Shown here: piece after piece, positions 35,909 to 46,724 of the stretch
How positions within the stretch are numbered: the first letter of the stretch is position 1
Layout: each line of letters opens with the position of its first letter
NCBI GenBank assembly: GCA_004293165.1
Contig: RDYL01000002.1
Coordinates: 124,001 to 188,000, forward strand
DNA from: Flavobacteriia bacterium
GTDB taxonomy: Bacteria; Bacteroidota; Bacteroidia; Flavobacteriales; Flavobacteriaceae
Direction: 5' to 3'
Length of the DNA: 64,000 nucleotides
Translations under genes and position numbers: made by a program
Notes under the pieces: generated by a model
What the model was told of the DNA's origin: nothing
Seen by the model: the letters and a program-made list of their open reading frames with translations, nothing else
Database searches by the model: none

Positions 35909-38900
35909 CTAATTAAGGACTATCTTCTCTGAATAATTTAAATTGGCACCTGTTAATTTAACAATATACACACCTGAATTCAAACTATTCAACTCCATTG
36001 AATAATTACCAGAAAAATCTACCGTTTTAACATTTACTAATCTACCGTTTATATCAAACAGTTCTACTTTTAAATCCCCAACATAATTTGAAACTGAAAT
36101 ATTTATTAAATCAGTTGCAGGATTTGGATAGATTTTAACGTTACTAGACAGAGAAAAATCAGTAGATGAAAGCGTTGTATTGGTAAACAAACCTGAGAAC
36201 AAACCTCTTCCGTATGTAGCTGCATAAACCGTGTAGTCATTTCTCATATCTAAATCAGTAACTTTAACATTACTCATACCATTATAAGATTGAATCCAAG
36301 TTGGAGAGGCTGTATTAAAATTATTACAATACCAAATTCCTAAATCTGTTCCAATAATAACCTCAGTAGCAAAACCTCCAACATTTTTTAGTGGATTTGG
36401 CAAAATTGCTTTAACAGGAATATCTGGAAAATTACCTTCTTTATTTAACCAAGTAACTCCACCATCTTTTGTATACCAAATACTAACTACATTATAGTTA
36501 TGCATCGTTACAAAAATTTCGTTATTTGATGCTCCATATTCTACATCCGAAATACTTCCCACAAAAGAAGGGCCAGAAATATCAGCCCATACCGGAGTAA
36601 CATCTGCAGTTGTTAATCTCATCAATCTTCCTAAACGAGTACCTACTAAAAGGGTCGTTGAAGCAGTTGTGTGTGGCGAAACAGCAAAAGCAGTTGGTGA
36701 TGAAGTCAAAAGCGGATCTGTTAAATTAGTTCTACCAATAGTTCCTGATTTAATATTTGTATACCTTCTTATTCTGAAAGTTGTTCCATTTGAATAATCA
36801 GCGTACAACGCATCTCTATTAGAATCTAAAATCATTGGTGCTATAAAGGCTCCGTTATTACCATCACTATCATTGTCTAACACTCTTGAAGCTCCAATAC
36901 TAGAACCAGGCAAAGGTCTTAAGTTAATATTTTCATTATACACATAGTTAGAAATGTAATATTTGTCATTACCTTGATCAAATAGTGTATAAGCACCATC
37001 CCCTCCTTGTGATTGTGTACTTGAATTTACCCCAGCTGTTGGCGCTGCAAAATATTGTGTCCCATTATCCTGAGCACCTGCAGCAAAATACTCTCCAGTA
37101 AGCCCACTAACAGCTTGAGTTGGAGCTACCCCTACACTATAAAATTGCGTAATATTTAACCCATTTACCCTTGTTGCAATTGCAGTTGTAGAAGATGGAG
37201 CAGCAGATAAACTTGAAGCGTAACTTACACCTCCATCATGAGCAAATATTGCTTGATTAGCATTCCCTGGTCTAAACATCATTGCATGTTGATCTGCATG
37301 TGCCACAGATACTCCTGTCCCATATCCAGAAGACCATTTAGAAATTGTTTGCCATGATGTACCACTATTTGTTGAACGATGAATATCTATACCTCCTATA
37401 TACACTATAGCATCATTCGTTGGATCTACTTCAATCATCAAATCATAAAAAGCCTGACCTCTACAAAAATCTGTTGCTGTAGTTCCATGAATAGCTGCTG
37501 GTTCAGACAATGGCGTAGTTGTTGTAAAAGAATTTGTTGTCAAATAAATATTTGCCTCACCTGACTCTTCGACTAAAACATAAATTTTACCAGGATTATT
37601 TGAAGAAAGAGCTATTTGAGTTCTATCACCACCTACAATACTATATTTTTCAGTAAATGTTGTACCATTAGTTGATTGAAATATTTTTCCACCACCATCA
37701 CCATAAACAACACTATTAATTGTTGATAGCCAAATTGTATTATCTGAAGCTATTTCAATATTATTAGGACAATATTTATTTCCATTTACAGTTAAGGGTA
37801 AATTTAATTCAACCCAACTTGAACCGCCATCAACTGACTTATACAGTCCATACTGAGCCCCCCCTAAATATGTAGTTGCATTCGCACTACTATAGAACGA
37901 ATCACCAGCCGCAACATATATTTCAGAGACACCTGAGTTATTCCTTATTTTAACATCATTAATATGTTGAATACCCGGCACTAAATTCCCTGTAAATTCT
38001 CCAGCTTGTGGCGCTATCAAAGTTGTATTGATAGTATTTGAACTTAAAGCAGCCACTAAGGCATCTCCATCTGATTTTGAAATCATTACAGATGGTATAG
38101 TAATAGGGTCCGTCTCAGTACCTCCCATTGGAATTGGAGTACCATCAACACTATTCATCATAATAACCCCTATTGCACCAGCATCTTGAGCATTTTTAAT
38201 TTTTTGCAAAAATGGGCATGTCCCTCTTCTAATTAAAGCAATTTTCCCATTAATTTGAGAAGCATTTATCAAAGTACTGCATCCTAATGAAGCAGACGCT
38301 CCAGTACCATCATCAACCAAAACAATATCTGCAGTTAAATTAGATGTTAAAGCAGGTCCAAAAGCAGTAGTTGGATAACACGCATAATCATTAATTAAAG
38401 AAACTGGAGTATTAATTCTCACAACGGCTGCAGATTGAAAAGTTGTAGGACCAGTTATACCACCAAACACCTTATTCCATGTGGTTCCTCCATTTGTTGA
38501 TTTCCAAACACCATCTCCATTTACATCACCACCAACATAAGACTCACCAGTTCCTAAATAAAAAATATTCGTGTTATTTGGATCGTAAGTTATAGCTGAA
38601 ACAGATAAATTTTCAGGAACATTTACTCTTGTCCAAGCTGTATTTGTTGTGATATCGTTATTTACCCACAAACCACCACTTACTCCACCAGCAAAAACTC
38701 GCTTGTAAGTTGCATCATTAGGGTCAAACATAATAGCTCTAACTCTACCTCCAACATTATTTGGGCCTCTTTCAATCCAATTGTTATTAGAAGCATCCCC
38801 AGGAACTCTACCAACCGCTAAAGCTTGCTGTCTTTCTCTTTGTAATTGTTCTCTAACTTGAATTAATTTTTCAGGTGTAGGTTTGCCTGTAAGTGGATCC

Positions 38901-39181
38901 ATAGTTAATTCCCACTCCATTTCGTAATATTTCTTAGGTGGAATTCCAAGCGCCTTTCTTTCTTTCTTAGACAAGGTCAAAGACTTTTTGTAAGGCGAGT
39001 TTGCTAAATTTTTAGCATGTTTTTTTCGAGCCGACTTTGCCTGCTTTTTAGTCAAAGGCTTATTTACAGCTACAGTAGTAGATTTATTTGTTTTAGATTC
39101 TTTTTTTGGAGCATTTGACTGACCAAAATTTAATGTAAAAACAAACAAAGCACTAATTAAAAAAAGTAATTTTTTTTTCAT
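35909..39181 (-). CDS. Large T9SS-secreted beta-propeller (VPS10/BNR-like) protein with inserted PA domain
   Basis: This 1090-residue protein has a signal peptide (MKKKLLFLISALFVFTLNFG) and a Lys-rich propiece (about 25-85). BNR/Asp-box-type propeller repeats start at about 130 (GGVSGGLWVNNDI, then DGVWKSTNGGTTWNKV) and resume after about 400 (GLYKSVDGGSSWVELN; DGGVTWLNKEGNF). A protease-associated (PA) domain is inserted at about 280-395 (DIVLVDDG, then GKIALIRRGTCPFLQKIKNA). A type A T9SS sorting domain ends the protein (about 1018-1090; VKIYPNPATDLINIS). No protease motif is seen. It probably ends up on the cell surface or outside; its ligand is unknown. Confidence 0.85.
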   Translation of the reverse strand: MKKKLLFLISALFVFTLNFGQSNAPKKESKTNKSTTVAVNKPLTKKQAKSARKKHAKNLANSPYKKSLTLSKKERKALGIPPKKYYEMEWELTMDPLTGKPTPEKLIQVREQLQRERQQALAVGRVPGDASNNNWIERGPNNVGGRVRAIMFDPNDATYKRVFAGGVSGGLWVNNDITTNTAWTRVNVPENLSVSAITYDPNNTNIFYLGTGESYVGGDVNGDGVWKSTNGGTTWNKVFGGITGPTTFQSAAVVRINTPVSLINDYACYPTTAFGPALTSNLTADIVLVDDGTGASASLGCSTLINASQINGKIALIRRGTCPFLQKIKNAQDAGAIGVIMMNSVDGTPIPMGGTETDPITIPSVMISKSDGDALVAALSSNTINTTLIAPQAGEFTGNLVPGIQHINDVKIRNNSGVSEIYVAAGDSFYSSANATTYLGGAQYGLYKSVDGGSSWVELNLPLTVNGNKYCPNNIEIASDNTIWLSTINSVVYGDGGGKIFQSTNGTTFTEKYSIVGGDRTQIALSSNNPGKIYVLVEESGEANIYLTTNSFTTTTPLSEPAAIHGTTATDFCRGQAFYDLMIEVDPTNDAIVYIGGIDIHRSTNSGTSWQTISKWSSGYGTGVSVAHADQHAMMFRPGNANQAIFAHDGGVSYASSLSAAPSSTTAIATRVNGLNITQFYSVGVAPTQAVSGLTGEYFAAGAQDNGTQYFAAPTAGVNSSTQSQGGDGAYTLFDQGNDKYYISNYVYNENINLRPLPGSSIGASRVLDNDSDGNNGAFIAPMILDSNRDALYADYSNGTTFRIRRYTNIKSGTIGRTNLTDPLLTSSPTAFAVSPHTTASTTLLVGTRLGRLMRLTTADVTPVWADISGPSFVGSISDVEYGASNNEIFVTMHNYNVVSIWYTKDGGVTWLNKEGNFPDIPVKAILPNPLKNVGGFATEVIIGTDLGIWYCNNFNTASPTWIQSYNGMSNVKVTDLDMRNDYTVYAATYGRGLFSGLFTNTTLSSTDFSLSSNVKIYPNPATDLINISVSNYVGDLKVELFDINGRLVNVKTVDFSGNYSMELNSLNSGVYIVKLTGANLNYSEKIVLN

Positions 39182-39265
39182 GTTTTGGGGTTAATTTTAT
39201 CTTAATTATAACAAAATTAGCATTTTACACTAATTTTCAAAATAATTAACAATTTATTTACACAT

Positions 39266-40612
39266 TTAACTTTTGTTTGCTTGAATTGTTTTGTATAATT
39301 CCAACGCTTTACCATCCGTTAGAAGTGATACAAAATGGCAAATATGTAACAATCTATCGTAAAGATTTTTCTTTTGAAACTGAAAACGCTCTGGCAATAA
39401 TTTTAGCAACAATTCATCATAATTAGATGCCGTGCCGTTCTCTTTTTTATTGTAAGCCGTGCAAAATCCATCCAATAAATTATTAATAATCTTATACCCC
39501 ATCACTTCTTTTTGAATAACTTCTCTGCTTTGGTATACGTTTTTAACACTAATCTGGATAATGTCGTTCATTTGTGCCTTGTACTGGCTTTTATCCATCA
39601 ATGCGAATGGAAATTCTCCTGCTAAAATAGCTTTTTCATTTTCCATAAAAACAGCAACTGCATCATTGATTAAACTTCCAATAGCTAAAGCACGTAAATA
39701 ACTAATTCTATCTTCTTTCGTTAATAGTTCGTTGTATTTTTTGGTATCGATTCCGTTTTTAACTAATTTGATTAGGTATTCTAAGGCATATTCTTCTGAA
39801 ATTAAACCTAAGTTAATTCCATCTTCAAAATCAATTATTGTGTAGCAAATATCATCTGCTGCTTCAACTAAATACGCTAAAGGATGACGCTCAAAACCAA
39901 TATCATTTCCATGTTTATTTGAAATCAAACCTAATTCATTGGCAACCTCAACAAAAAAAGCCTTATCGGATTGAAAAAAACCGTATTTCTTGTCACAAAT
40001 TTTTTGGGTAGGTTTTTTGGGTAAACTCTCTTTTGGGTATTTCATAAAAGCACCTAATGTAGCATACGAAATTCGCAAACCGCCTTCAATTCCTTCACGA
40101 GAAGCTGCTAAAACTGAAAAACCATTCGCGTTTCCTTCAAAATCGATTAAATCTTGCCATTGCTTTTCGGTTAATTGCTCTTTGTATTGTAATCCATTTC
40201 CAGTCTTAAAATATTCGCCAATGGCTTTTTCTCCCGAATGTCCGAAAGGTGGGTTTCCAATATCGTGTGATAATGCTGCTGCTGCTACAATCGCTCCAAA
40301 ATCATTAGGTTGATAGCCGTGTACTTCTTGTAAATGCGGATAGTTAGCTATAATTTGCTTTCCTACCAAACGCCCCAATGAACGCCCCACCACCGAAACC
40401 TCTAAACTATGCGTCAATCGGTTGTGTACGAAATCGGTTTTTGAAAGTGGTATAACTTGCGTTTTATCTTGCAGACTTCTAAAAGCGGCAGAAAAAATAA
40501 TTCGGTCATAATCTACTTCAAAGCCTAAACGAGTGTCGTCTTGCTCTTTACGTAACCGTTTACTAGTGTCGCCTTGTCTTTTTAAAGACAATAATTGTTC
40601 CCACTGCATCAT
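39266..40612 (-). CDS. dgt: dGTP triphosphohydrolase
   Basis: This 448-residue HD-domain enzyme hydrolyses dGTP (or other dNTPs) to the nucleoside and triphosphate. Metal-binding motifs are HNRLTHSLEV and SHDIGNPPFGHSGEKA near the N-terminus, with later residues in the EAADDICYTIIDFEDG helix. Dgt signature text RLRKEQDDTRLGFEVDYDRI is present. Either of two adjacent ATG codons may start it. It lies in a leftward run with two small genes and the ribonucleotide reductase genes, which fits dNTP pool control. Confidence 0.94.
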   Translation of the reverse strand: MMQWEQLLSLKRQGDTSKRLRKEQDDTRLGFEVDYDRIIFSAAFRSLQDKTQVIPLSKTDFVHNRLTHSLEVSVVGRSLGRLVGKQIIANYPHLQEVHGYQPNDFGAIVAAAALSHDIGNPPFGHSGEKAIGEYFKTGNGLQYKEQLTEKQWQDLIDFEGNANGFSVLAASREGIEGGLRISYATLGAFMKYPKESLPKKPTQKICDKKYGFFQSDKAFFVEVANELGLISNKHGNDIGFERHPLAYLVEAADDICYTIIDFEDGINLGLISEEYALEYLIKLVKNGIDTKKYNELLTKEDRISYLRALAIGSLINDAVAVFMENEKAILAGEFPFALMDKSQYKAQMNDIIQISVKNVYQSREVIQKEVMGYKIINNLLDGFCTAYNKKENGTASNYDELLLKLLPERFQFQKKNLYDRLLHICHFVSLLTDGKALELYKTIQANKS

Positions 40613-40653
40613 GTGAATTCAGATTAAAGATTGCGGATTTATGATTTTAAGGA

Positions 40654-40878
40654 TTATTCTTTTTCGTTAGCCAAAAAGAAATTTCTTGATTTTTTTGGAT
40701 ACTGATTGTAACTTTTATCGCTCGGATTCACGATTACCGACTTGATATTGATTTCGTCTCCTAACTTGAAGTTTTTTTCTGTGTATTGGTAATCCAATAA
40801 ATATTCGCCACAGAAATAATTTCCGTCTGCGTCTTTTTCAATGATTCCTGTATGAACGCCTTTTTTATCTTTTGACAT
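40654..40878 (-). CDS. Small conserved-type hypothetical protein
   Basis: This 74-residue protein starts MSKDKKGVHTGIIEKDADGN, with charged text and predicted beta-strands (NYFCGEYLLDYQYTEK; LGDEINIKSVIVNP). It has no signal peptide or membrane segment. The start is preceded by an AT-rich region and it lies 41 bp before dgt on the same strand. Gene-like composition and position make it credible. I do not recognise a family. Confidence 0.65.
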   Translation of the reverse strand: MSKDKKGVHTGIIEKDADGNYFCGEYLLDYQYTEKNFKLGDEINIKSVIVNPSDKSYNQYPKKSRNFFLANEKE

Positions 40879-40927
40879 AATTTTCTATTTTTTTCAAATG
40901 TACGAATTGAATTGGTAATTATAAAAA

Positions 40928-40960
40928 CAAAAACAGCCATCGTGATGATGGCTGTTTTTT
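40928..40960. terminator. Intrinsic terminator after the 122-residue gene
   Basis: Arms aaaacagccatc (40930-40941) and gatggctgtttt (40947-40958) with a 5-base loop and A/T runs on both sides. It lies just after the stop of the minus-strand 122-residue gene and separates it from the 74-residue gene and dgt. Confidence 0.85.
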
Positions 40961-41328
40961 TAATTAATTGTCTTCAGAAATTCGTCTAAATAATCTTTGC
41001 CAAATATTTTCAACATCGCGTTTTTAAATTCTTGCGATATTTCACCTTTTAGTGTCAAATTAAAATCAGAAGATACTTTTAGAATAATTTCACTAACAGG
41101 AGATACAAATTCATCATATTGATGAATAGAATCTACATTTATTCTGTCTGCAAATCTTACATTGATATGATTACATATTTCATGTAATTCATTACGCAAT
41201 TTTACTGACAGTTTTGATTCTTCTTCATTTAGTTCCTTAATTGTTTTATAATATTCACTTTCATTTAGTTTCCCAAATTGCTTCCAAGTAATTTCAAGAA
41301 AAAGAAGTTTCTCAAGATTATTATTCAT
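40960..41328 (-). CDS. Hypothetical protein, 122 residues
   Basis: This mostly helical, charged protein (MNNNLEKLLFLEITWKQFGK) has no signal peptide or membrane segment and no motif I recognise. It starts 15 bp after the nrdA stop codon on the same strand and is followed by a terminator, so it is probably the last gene of the nrd transcript. A role linked to nucleotide metabolism is possible but unsupported. Confidence 0.6.
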   Translation of the reverse strand: MNNNLEKLLFLEITWKQFGKLNESEYYKTIKELNEEESKLSVKLRNELHEICNHINVRFADRINVDSIHQYDEFVSPVSEIILKVSSDFNLTLKGEISQEFKNAMLKIFGKDYLDEFLKTIN

Positions 41329-41343
41329 ATTTATATCTTCAAA

Positions 41344-43779
41344 TTAAGAACCACACATTTCACAATCTTCTGGACCCGCATTTCTTGCCATTTCGATCAT
41401 TGCTCTGTATTCTTCAGCTGTCATTTCTGCTGGTTCTTCTAAAACTGCAATAGCTTCTACCTTTTTAACTTCAACTTGTGGCTCTTTTACTTCGATTGGA
41501 GCTGCTGCTTTATCGTTATTTAAAGTAAACTTAATAGCATCCACCGCAGATTTTGTTCTTAAATAGTACATTCCCGTTTTTAAACCTGATTTCCAAGCAT
41601 AAAAATGCATTGACGTTAATTTAGCATAATTTGCATCTTGCATGAACAAGTTCAACGATTGCGATTGATCAATAAAATAGCCTCTTTGACGGCTCATATC
41701 AATGATGTCTTTCATCGACATTTCCCAAACGGTTTTGTATAATTCTTTTAAATCGGAAGGAATTCTTTCAATGTTTTGGACGGAACCATTGTGACGCATA
41801 ATTTCTTGCTTCAATGTTTCGTTCCACAAACCTCTTTCTACTAAATCATTCAATAAATGTTTGTTTACCACGATGAATTCTCCAGACAATACACGACGTG
41901 TATAAATATTTGAAGTATACGGTTCAAAAGCTTCGTTGTTTCCTAAAATTTGAGATGTTGAAGCAGTTGGCATTGGCGCTACTAACAACGAGTTTCTTAC
42001 TCCATTTGCTGTTACTTCTTTTCTTAAACTTGCCCAATCCCAACGACCAGAAAGTTCTTCGTCTTTGATGTTCCAAAGATTGTGTTGGAATTCTCCTTTT
42101 GAAATTGGCGAACCTTCAAAAGTTGAATAAGCTCCTTCTTCTTTAGCCATTTCCATAGAAGCGGTTACGGCTGCAAAATATAAGGTTTCAAAAATTTCTT
42201 GATTCAGTTTTTTAGCTTCATCACTCGTAAAAGGCATTCTCAACAAGATAAAAGCATCCGCCAAACCTTGTACCCCTAATCCAATTGGACGGTGACGCAT
42301 ATTTGAATTTTCTGCTTCAACCACTGGATAGTAATTTCTATCGATTACCTTATTTAAATTACGTGTAACACGTTTTGTAACGTTATATAATAATTCGTGA
42401 TTAAACGCTCCATTTTCAACAAACATTGGTAACGAAATAGAAGCTAAGTTACATACTGCAATTTCATCTGGAGAAGTATACTCCATGATTTCAGTACATA
42501 AATTAGACGAACGAATAGTTCCTAAATTCTTTTGGTTCGATTTTCTGTTCGCTGCATCTTTGTACAACATGTAAGGTGTTCCTGTCTCAATTTGAGATTC
42601 AAGTATTTTTTCCCAAAGCTCTCTTGCTCTGATAGTTTTTCTTCCTTTTCCTTGTGCTTCGTATGATAAATATAAAGCTTCAAATTCATCGCCATAAACT
42701 TCGTCTAAACCAGGACATTCGTTTGGACACATTAATGTCCAAGTTGTATCTTCTTCTACGCGTTTCATGAATAGGTCAGAAGTCCACATGGCGAAGAATA
42801 AATCTCTAGCACGCATTTCTTCTTTTCCTGTATTCTTTTTCAAATCTAAGAATTCGAAAATATCCGCATGCCACGTTTCTAAATAAATAGCGAAACTTCC
42901 TTTACGTTTTCCTCCACCTTGATCTACATAACGAGCTGTATCGTTGAAAACACGTAACATTGGAACAATTCCGTTTGATGTTCCGTTAGTGCCACGAATG
43001 TATGAACCTGTTGCACGAACATTGTGAATTGCTAAACCAATTCCTCCCGCTGATTGTGAAATTTTTGCAGTTTGTTTTAAGGTATCATAAATTCCATCAA
43101 TACTATCATCTTTCATGGTTAACAAGAAACAAGATGACATTTGAGGTTTTGGAGTTCCGGCGTTGAATAATGTTGGAGTAGCATGTGTAAAGAACTTTTT
43201 CGACATTAATTCGTACGTTTCAATTACAGATTCAAGGTCGTTCAAATGTATTCCAACTGCCACACGCATTAACATTTGTTGTGGACGTTCTACAATTTTT
43301 CCGTTAATTCTTAATAAATACGAGCGTTCTAAGGTTTTGAAACCAAAATAATCGTAGTTAAAATCACGGTTATATATAATATGCGAATTTAAAAATTCTG
43401 CATTTTCTTTTATTACTTCATATACCTCATCAGATAGCAAAGGAGCTGCCTGATTGGTTCTTGGATTTACATAATGATACATTTCACTCATCGTTTCCGA
43501 GAATGATTTGTTGGTATTTTTATGTAGGTTAGAAATTGCAATTCGAGCCGCTAGTTGGGCATAATCTGGGTGTGTAACCGTCATGGAAGCTGCGGTTTCT
43601 GCTGCTAAATTATCTAATTCTGAAGTGGTAACACCGTCATATAATCCTTCAATTACACGCATTGCCACTTTAACAGCGTCTACCATGTCATTTAATCCAT
43701 AACATAGTTTTTTAATTCTGTCCGTGATTTTGTCAAACATTACTGGCTCCTTATGGCCATCTCTTTTTACTACATACAT
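41344..43779 (-). CDS. nrdA: Ribonucleoside-diphosphate reductase, alpha (large) subunit, class I
   Basis: This 811-residue enzyme reduces ribonucleotides to deoxyribonucleotides. It has an N-terminal ATP-cone (about 1-90; [20 protein letters not shown]), which suggests allosteric control by ATP/dATP. The ten-stranded barrel has active-site cysteines in [28 protein letters not shown] and the usual glutamate nearby. The C-terminal CEMCGS supplies the redox-active pair. A long linker (about 740-790) rich in Glu, Lys and Val precedes the tail. nrdB lies upstream on the same strand across 115 bp. Confidence 0.97.
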   Translation of the reverse strand: MYVVKRDGHKEPVMFDKITDRIKKLCYGLNDMVDAVKVAMRVIEGLYDGVTTSELDNLAAETAASMTVTHPDYAQLAARIAISNLHKNTNKSFSETMSEMYHYVNPRTNQAAPLLSDEVYEVIKENAEFLNSHIIYNRDFNYDYFGFKTLERSYLLRINGKIVERPQQMLMRVAVGIHLNDLESVIETYELMSKKFFTHATPTLFNAGTPKPQMSSCFLLTMKDDSIDGIYDTLKQTAKISQSAGGIGLAIHNVRATGSYIRGTNGTSNGIVPMLRVFNDTARYVDQGGGKRKGSFAIYLETWHADIFEFLDLKKNTGKEEMRARDLFFAMWTSDLFMKRVEEDTTWTLMCPNECPGLDEVYGDEFEALYLSYEAQGKGRKTIRARELWEKILESQIETGTPYMLYKDAANRKSNQKNLGTIRSSNLCTEIMEYTSPDEIAVCNLASISLPMFVENGAFNHELLYNVTKRVTRNLNKVIDRNYYPVVEAENSNMRHRPIGLGVQGLADAFILLRMPFTSDEAKKLNQEIFETLYFAAVTASMEMAKEEGAYSTFEGSPISKGEFQHNLWNIKDEELSGRWDWASLRKEVTANGVRNSLLVAPMPTASTSQILGNNEAFEPYTSNIYTRRVLSGEFIVVNKHLLNDLVERGLWNETLKQEIMRHNGSVQNIERIPSDLKELYKTVWEMSMKDIIDMSRQRGYFIDQSQSLNLFMQDANYAKLTSMHFYAWKSGLKTGMYYLRTKSAVDAIKFTLNNDKAAAPIEVKEPQVEVKKVEAIAVLEEPAEMTAEEYRAMIEMARNAGPEDCEMCGS

Positions 43780-43894
43780 AAGCTTTTTAAAATTTTGAAA
43801 ACAGACAATCCCTTCCCTGCCTTCGGTTAGTATTAAATAAATTCAAGTGCGAGTCTCCCGACATTTTATAGCACTCAACAAATTTTTATTTTTT

Positions 43895-44872
43895 TTAGAA
43901 ATCAGCGTCGAAGCTAATTTTGCTTGCTTCTGAATCTGAATTCATTACTCCTGCTTTTTGGTATTCTCCAACACGCTTTTCAAAGAAATTTGTTTTTCCT
44001 TGTAAAGATATCATATCCATAAAATCAAATGGGTTTGACGAATTATACACTCTGTCACAACCTAATTCCACCAATAATCTATCGGTTACAAACTCTAAAT
44101 ATTGAGTCATTAAAGTGGCATTCATTCCAATCAAACTAACTGGCAATGATTCTGTAATGAATTTTCTTTCAATATCTAAAGCGTTGGTTAAAATTTCTGT
44201 AATTCTTGCTTTTGGCACTTTGTTTACGATATGATGTGTGTGTAAATGCACAGCGAAATCACAATGCATTCCTTCATCACGTGAAATTAATTCGTTAGAA
44301 AACGTTAGCCCTGGCATTAACCCACGTTTTTTCAACCAATAAATCGAACAAAACGAACCTGAGAAGAAAATCCCTTCCACAGCTGCAAAAGCAATTAAAC
44401 GCTCTGCAAAACTTGGTGATTCAATCCATTTCAATGCCCATTCTGCTTTTTCTTTAATTGCTGGGAAAGTTTCAATCGCATGAAACAACTGATGTTTTTC
44501 TGCTTCATCTTTCACATACGTATCAATTAATAACGAATACGTTTCACTGTGAATATTTTCCATCATTAATTGGAATCCGTAGAAAAATTTAGCTTCAGGA
44601 TATTGCACTTCACTTACGAAGTTTTCAGCTAAATTCTCGTTTACAATCCCGTCAGACGCCGCAAAAAAGGCTAAAATGTGTTTAATGAAATATTTTTCAT
44701 CAGCACTTAATTTATTATTCCAATCATTTAAATCGGTATGTAAATCTATTTCTTCTGCTGTCCAAATACATGCTTCTTGTTTTTTGTACCATTCCCAGAT
44801 ATCTTGATGTTTGATAGGAAATATTACAAATCGATCTTTATTTTCTTGCAAAATAGGTTCCACTACAGCCAT
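43895..44872 (-). CDS. nrdB: Ribonucleoside-diphosphate reductase, beta (small) subunit
   Basis: This 325-residue protein houses the di-iron site and radical. Ligand-bearing helices are visible ([45 protein letters not shown]). The radical Tyr is probably Tyr98 in the segment [17 protein letters not shown], which matches the eukaryote-type R2 text FYGFQ, so this is a class Ia-like tyrosyl radical enzyme rather than a Mn/Fe or DOPA type. The C-terminal tail ends in ISFDADF and should dock on NrdA. It is the first gene of the nrdB-nrdA-122-residue run. Confidence 0.96.
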   Translation of the reverse strand: MAVVEPILQENKDRFVIFPIKHQDIWEWYKKQEACIWTAEEIDLHTDLNDWNNKLSADEKYFIKHILAFFAASDGIVNENLAENFVSEVQYPEAKFFYGFQLMMENIHSETYSLLIDTYVKDEAEKHQLFHAIETFPAIKEKAEWALKWIESPSFAERLIAFAAVEGIFFSGSFCSIYWLKKRGLMPGLTFSNELISRDEGMHCDFAVHLHTHHIVNKVPKARITEILTNALDIERKFITESLPVSLIGMNATLMTQYLEFVTDRLLVELGCDRVYNSSNPFDFMDMISLQGKTNFFEKRVGEYQKAGVMNSDSEASKISFDADF

Positions 44873-45139
44873 AGCTATTTGATTTTAAAAATGTTAATGA
44901 TTGGTTAATTTTACTCATTTGGAGATTACAAAGTTTGTCATTTGAATCGAGAAAAGAAAGGCAAACTTATTCACAATTGGAGCAAGTTTTTAACAAACAG
45001 GTTTTTTGTCAGTAAATTAATATAGGTTTTTAAAGTACTGATTATCAATGTTTTAAAAACAAATAAAACAAGTGTTAAAACCTTGTAAGCAATTGAAAAA
45101 CCAACTACTCACAACGATTTTTATACAATAAAAAAAGGA

Positions 45140-45706
45140 TTATTTTTTTAACTCTTTTGCTACTTTATCCAATTCGTCAAACCATTGTTGTCCGAATTTT
45201 CTAACCAGTGCTTCTTTCACAAATTGATAGACCGGAACTCCTAATTCTTCCCCTAAAGCACATGCATCTGAACAAATATGCCATTTATGATAATTGACTG
45301 CTGAAAAATCAGAATATTCTTTTATTCGGATAGGATATAAATGACAAGAAACTGGTTTTTTCCAATCTACAATACCTTGGTTATAAGCCTGCTCAATTCC
45401 ACAAAGTGCTGTTTTTCCGTCAAAAATTACATAAGCGCAATCTTTTCCATCGATAAGAGGCGTTTCTAATTCCCCAAAATCAGACACTACGTGTGTTCCT
45501 TGTTCTTCAATAGCTTTTACACCTTCCGGACGAAGAAAAGGCTTGACTTTTGGGAAAATTTCAGCTAAAATTTTGGTTTCTTCCTCGTCTAAAGGAGCAC
45601 CCGCATCACCATCTACACAACATGCCCCTTTACAAGCTGACAAATTGCAAACGAATTCTTTTTCTAAAATTTCTTCAGAGACGATGGTTTTATTTAACTG
45701 AAACAT
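45140..45706 (-). CDS. DUF3109 family cysteine-rich protein
   Basis: This 188-residue protein has cysteine clusters CNLSACKGACCVDGDAG near the start and LIDGKDCAYV, ALCGIE, VSCHLYPIRI and WHICSDACALGEE further on, like the zinc/iron-binding YkgJ and DUF3109 families. It is cytoplasmic by prediction. The cysteines suggest a metal or Fe-S site. The function is unknown. It precedes a 424-bp gene-free stretch. Confidence 0.87.
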   Translation of the reverse strand: MFQLNKTIVSEEILEKEFVCNLSACKGACCVDGDAGAPLDEEETKILAEIFPKVKPFLRPEGVKAIEEQGTHVVSDFGELETPLIDGKDCAYVIFDGKTALCGIEQAYNQGIVDWKKPVSCHLYPIRIKEYSDFSAVNYHKWHICSDACALGEELGVPVYQFVKEALVRKFGQQWFDELDKVAKELKK

Positions 45707-46100
45707 GATGTATTTATTTAAGATGCAAAGATACTATTTTGAATTTAGATTTTAGATTTTAAATTGAACTTGATATCGGCACGCGGATGACACAAATTCT
45801 ACGAAGCGCGAATAATGACGGATTTTTTGCAACACAAAGTCTCTCGAAGTTTTGCATAAAGTCACCGAGAGTTCTTTTGTAATTGTTTGCAAAAAAACTT
45901 GTCGCTCTTTTGTTTAAATTTACGCAGAGCCAGACGGAGATTTCTTGATTTTGATTGTGTTGAATAGAGCTACACCGAGACGTTTTACTTTTTTCTTTGT
46001 GAAAACACTTTCCGACTTTGCGTTTGAATTTACACTTTATTTGAATTTGAACTTGATATGATAATCTATCGTTAAATTAGAAACGTTCTTTATTCAATAT
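45707..46100. repeat. Gene-free stretch with degenerate intergenic repeat text
   Basis: No gene is seen. The text holds motifs such as cacgcggatgacacaaattc (about 45780), gcgaataatgacggatttt (about 45817), cacaaagtctctcgaagttt (about 45834) and cgcagagccagacggagatt (about 45922). These read like decayed copies of the cgcagagat/cacaaagt/cacggatt repeats that are scattered between flavobacterial genes. The same style appears at 54199-54247. Their origin and role are unknown. Confidence 0.5.
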
Positions 46101-46103
46101 GCT

Positions 46104-46111
46104 TATATTTG
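46104..46111 (+). promoter_or_regulatory. -7 promoter element of the marC operon (TATATTTG)
   Basis: This perfect match to TAnnTTTG ends 19 bp before the marC-like ATG at 46131. The -33 TTG is not evident, so strength is uncertain. Confidence 0.6.
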
Positions 46112-46130
46112 CACAAATATTGAGCGTTTT

Positions 46131-46712
46131 ATGGAATTTGGAATTAATTGGAAAGACATTTTTACCATCAGCATGATTTTATTTGCTGTGATTGATATTG
46201 TAGGAAGTATTCCGATTATTGTTGATTTACGCAGTAAAATGGGGCATATTCAATCTGAAAAAGCTAGTATTGTTGCTAGTGTTATAATGATTGCCTTCTT
46301 ATTTATAGGAGAAGAAATTCTAAAATTAATTGGAATAGATGCCAATTCGTTTGCGGTTGCAGGTTCGTTTGTTTTATTTTTCCTTGCTTTAGAAATGATT
46401 TTGGGCATTCGACTATACAAAGAAGACAATCCGAGTACCGCTTCGATTGTACCAATTGCTTTTCCACTTATAGCAGGTGCAGGAACGATGACCACGATTT
46501 TATCATTACGAGCAGCTTACGATAAAATAAATATTATAATTGCAATTGTTATCAACGTAATTGTAGTATATGGCGTATTAAAATCGTCTGGAAAAATTGA
46601 ACGATTGTTAGGAAATAATGGTTTAGGCGTAATTCGCAAAATATTTGGCGTAATTTTATTGGCAATTGCCGTAAAGTTATTTGCTGCTAACGTTAAAGGA
46701 TTGTTTATTTAG
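46131..46712 (+). CDS. MarC family integral membrane protein
   Basis: This 193-residue protein has about six hydrophobic segments and the MarC pattern: FAVIDIVGSIPIIVDLRSK at the start, LALEMILGIRLYKEDN in the middle and PIAFPLIAGAGTMTTILSL, the typical second-repeat motif. MarC was once linked to multiple antibiotic resistance, but its function is unproven. It is followed by a 65-residue membrane protein and an FAD-binding protein in a tight operon. Confidence 0.92.
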   Translation: MEFGINWKDIFTISMILFAVIDIVGSIPIIVDLRSKMGHIQSEKASIVASVIMIAFLFIGEEILKLIGIDANSFAVAGSFVLFFLALEMILGIRLYKEDNPSTASIVPIAFPLIAGAGTMTTILSLRAAYDKINIIIAIVINVIVVYGVLKSSGKIERLLGNNGLGVIRKIFGVILLAIAVKLFAANVKGLFI

Positions 46713-46724
46713 AAATATATAGAA

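Noticed and set aside
44873..45139. NrdR-type boxes upstream of nrdB
   Set aside because: I saw no pair of NrdR-like repeats in the spacer; only AT-rich text and partial TTTG elements.
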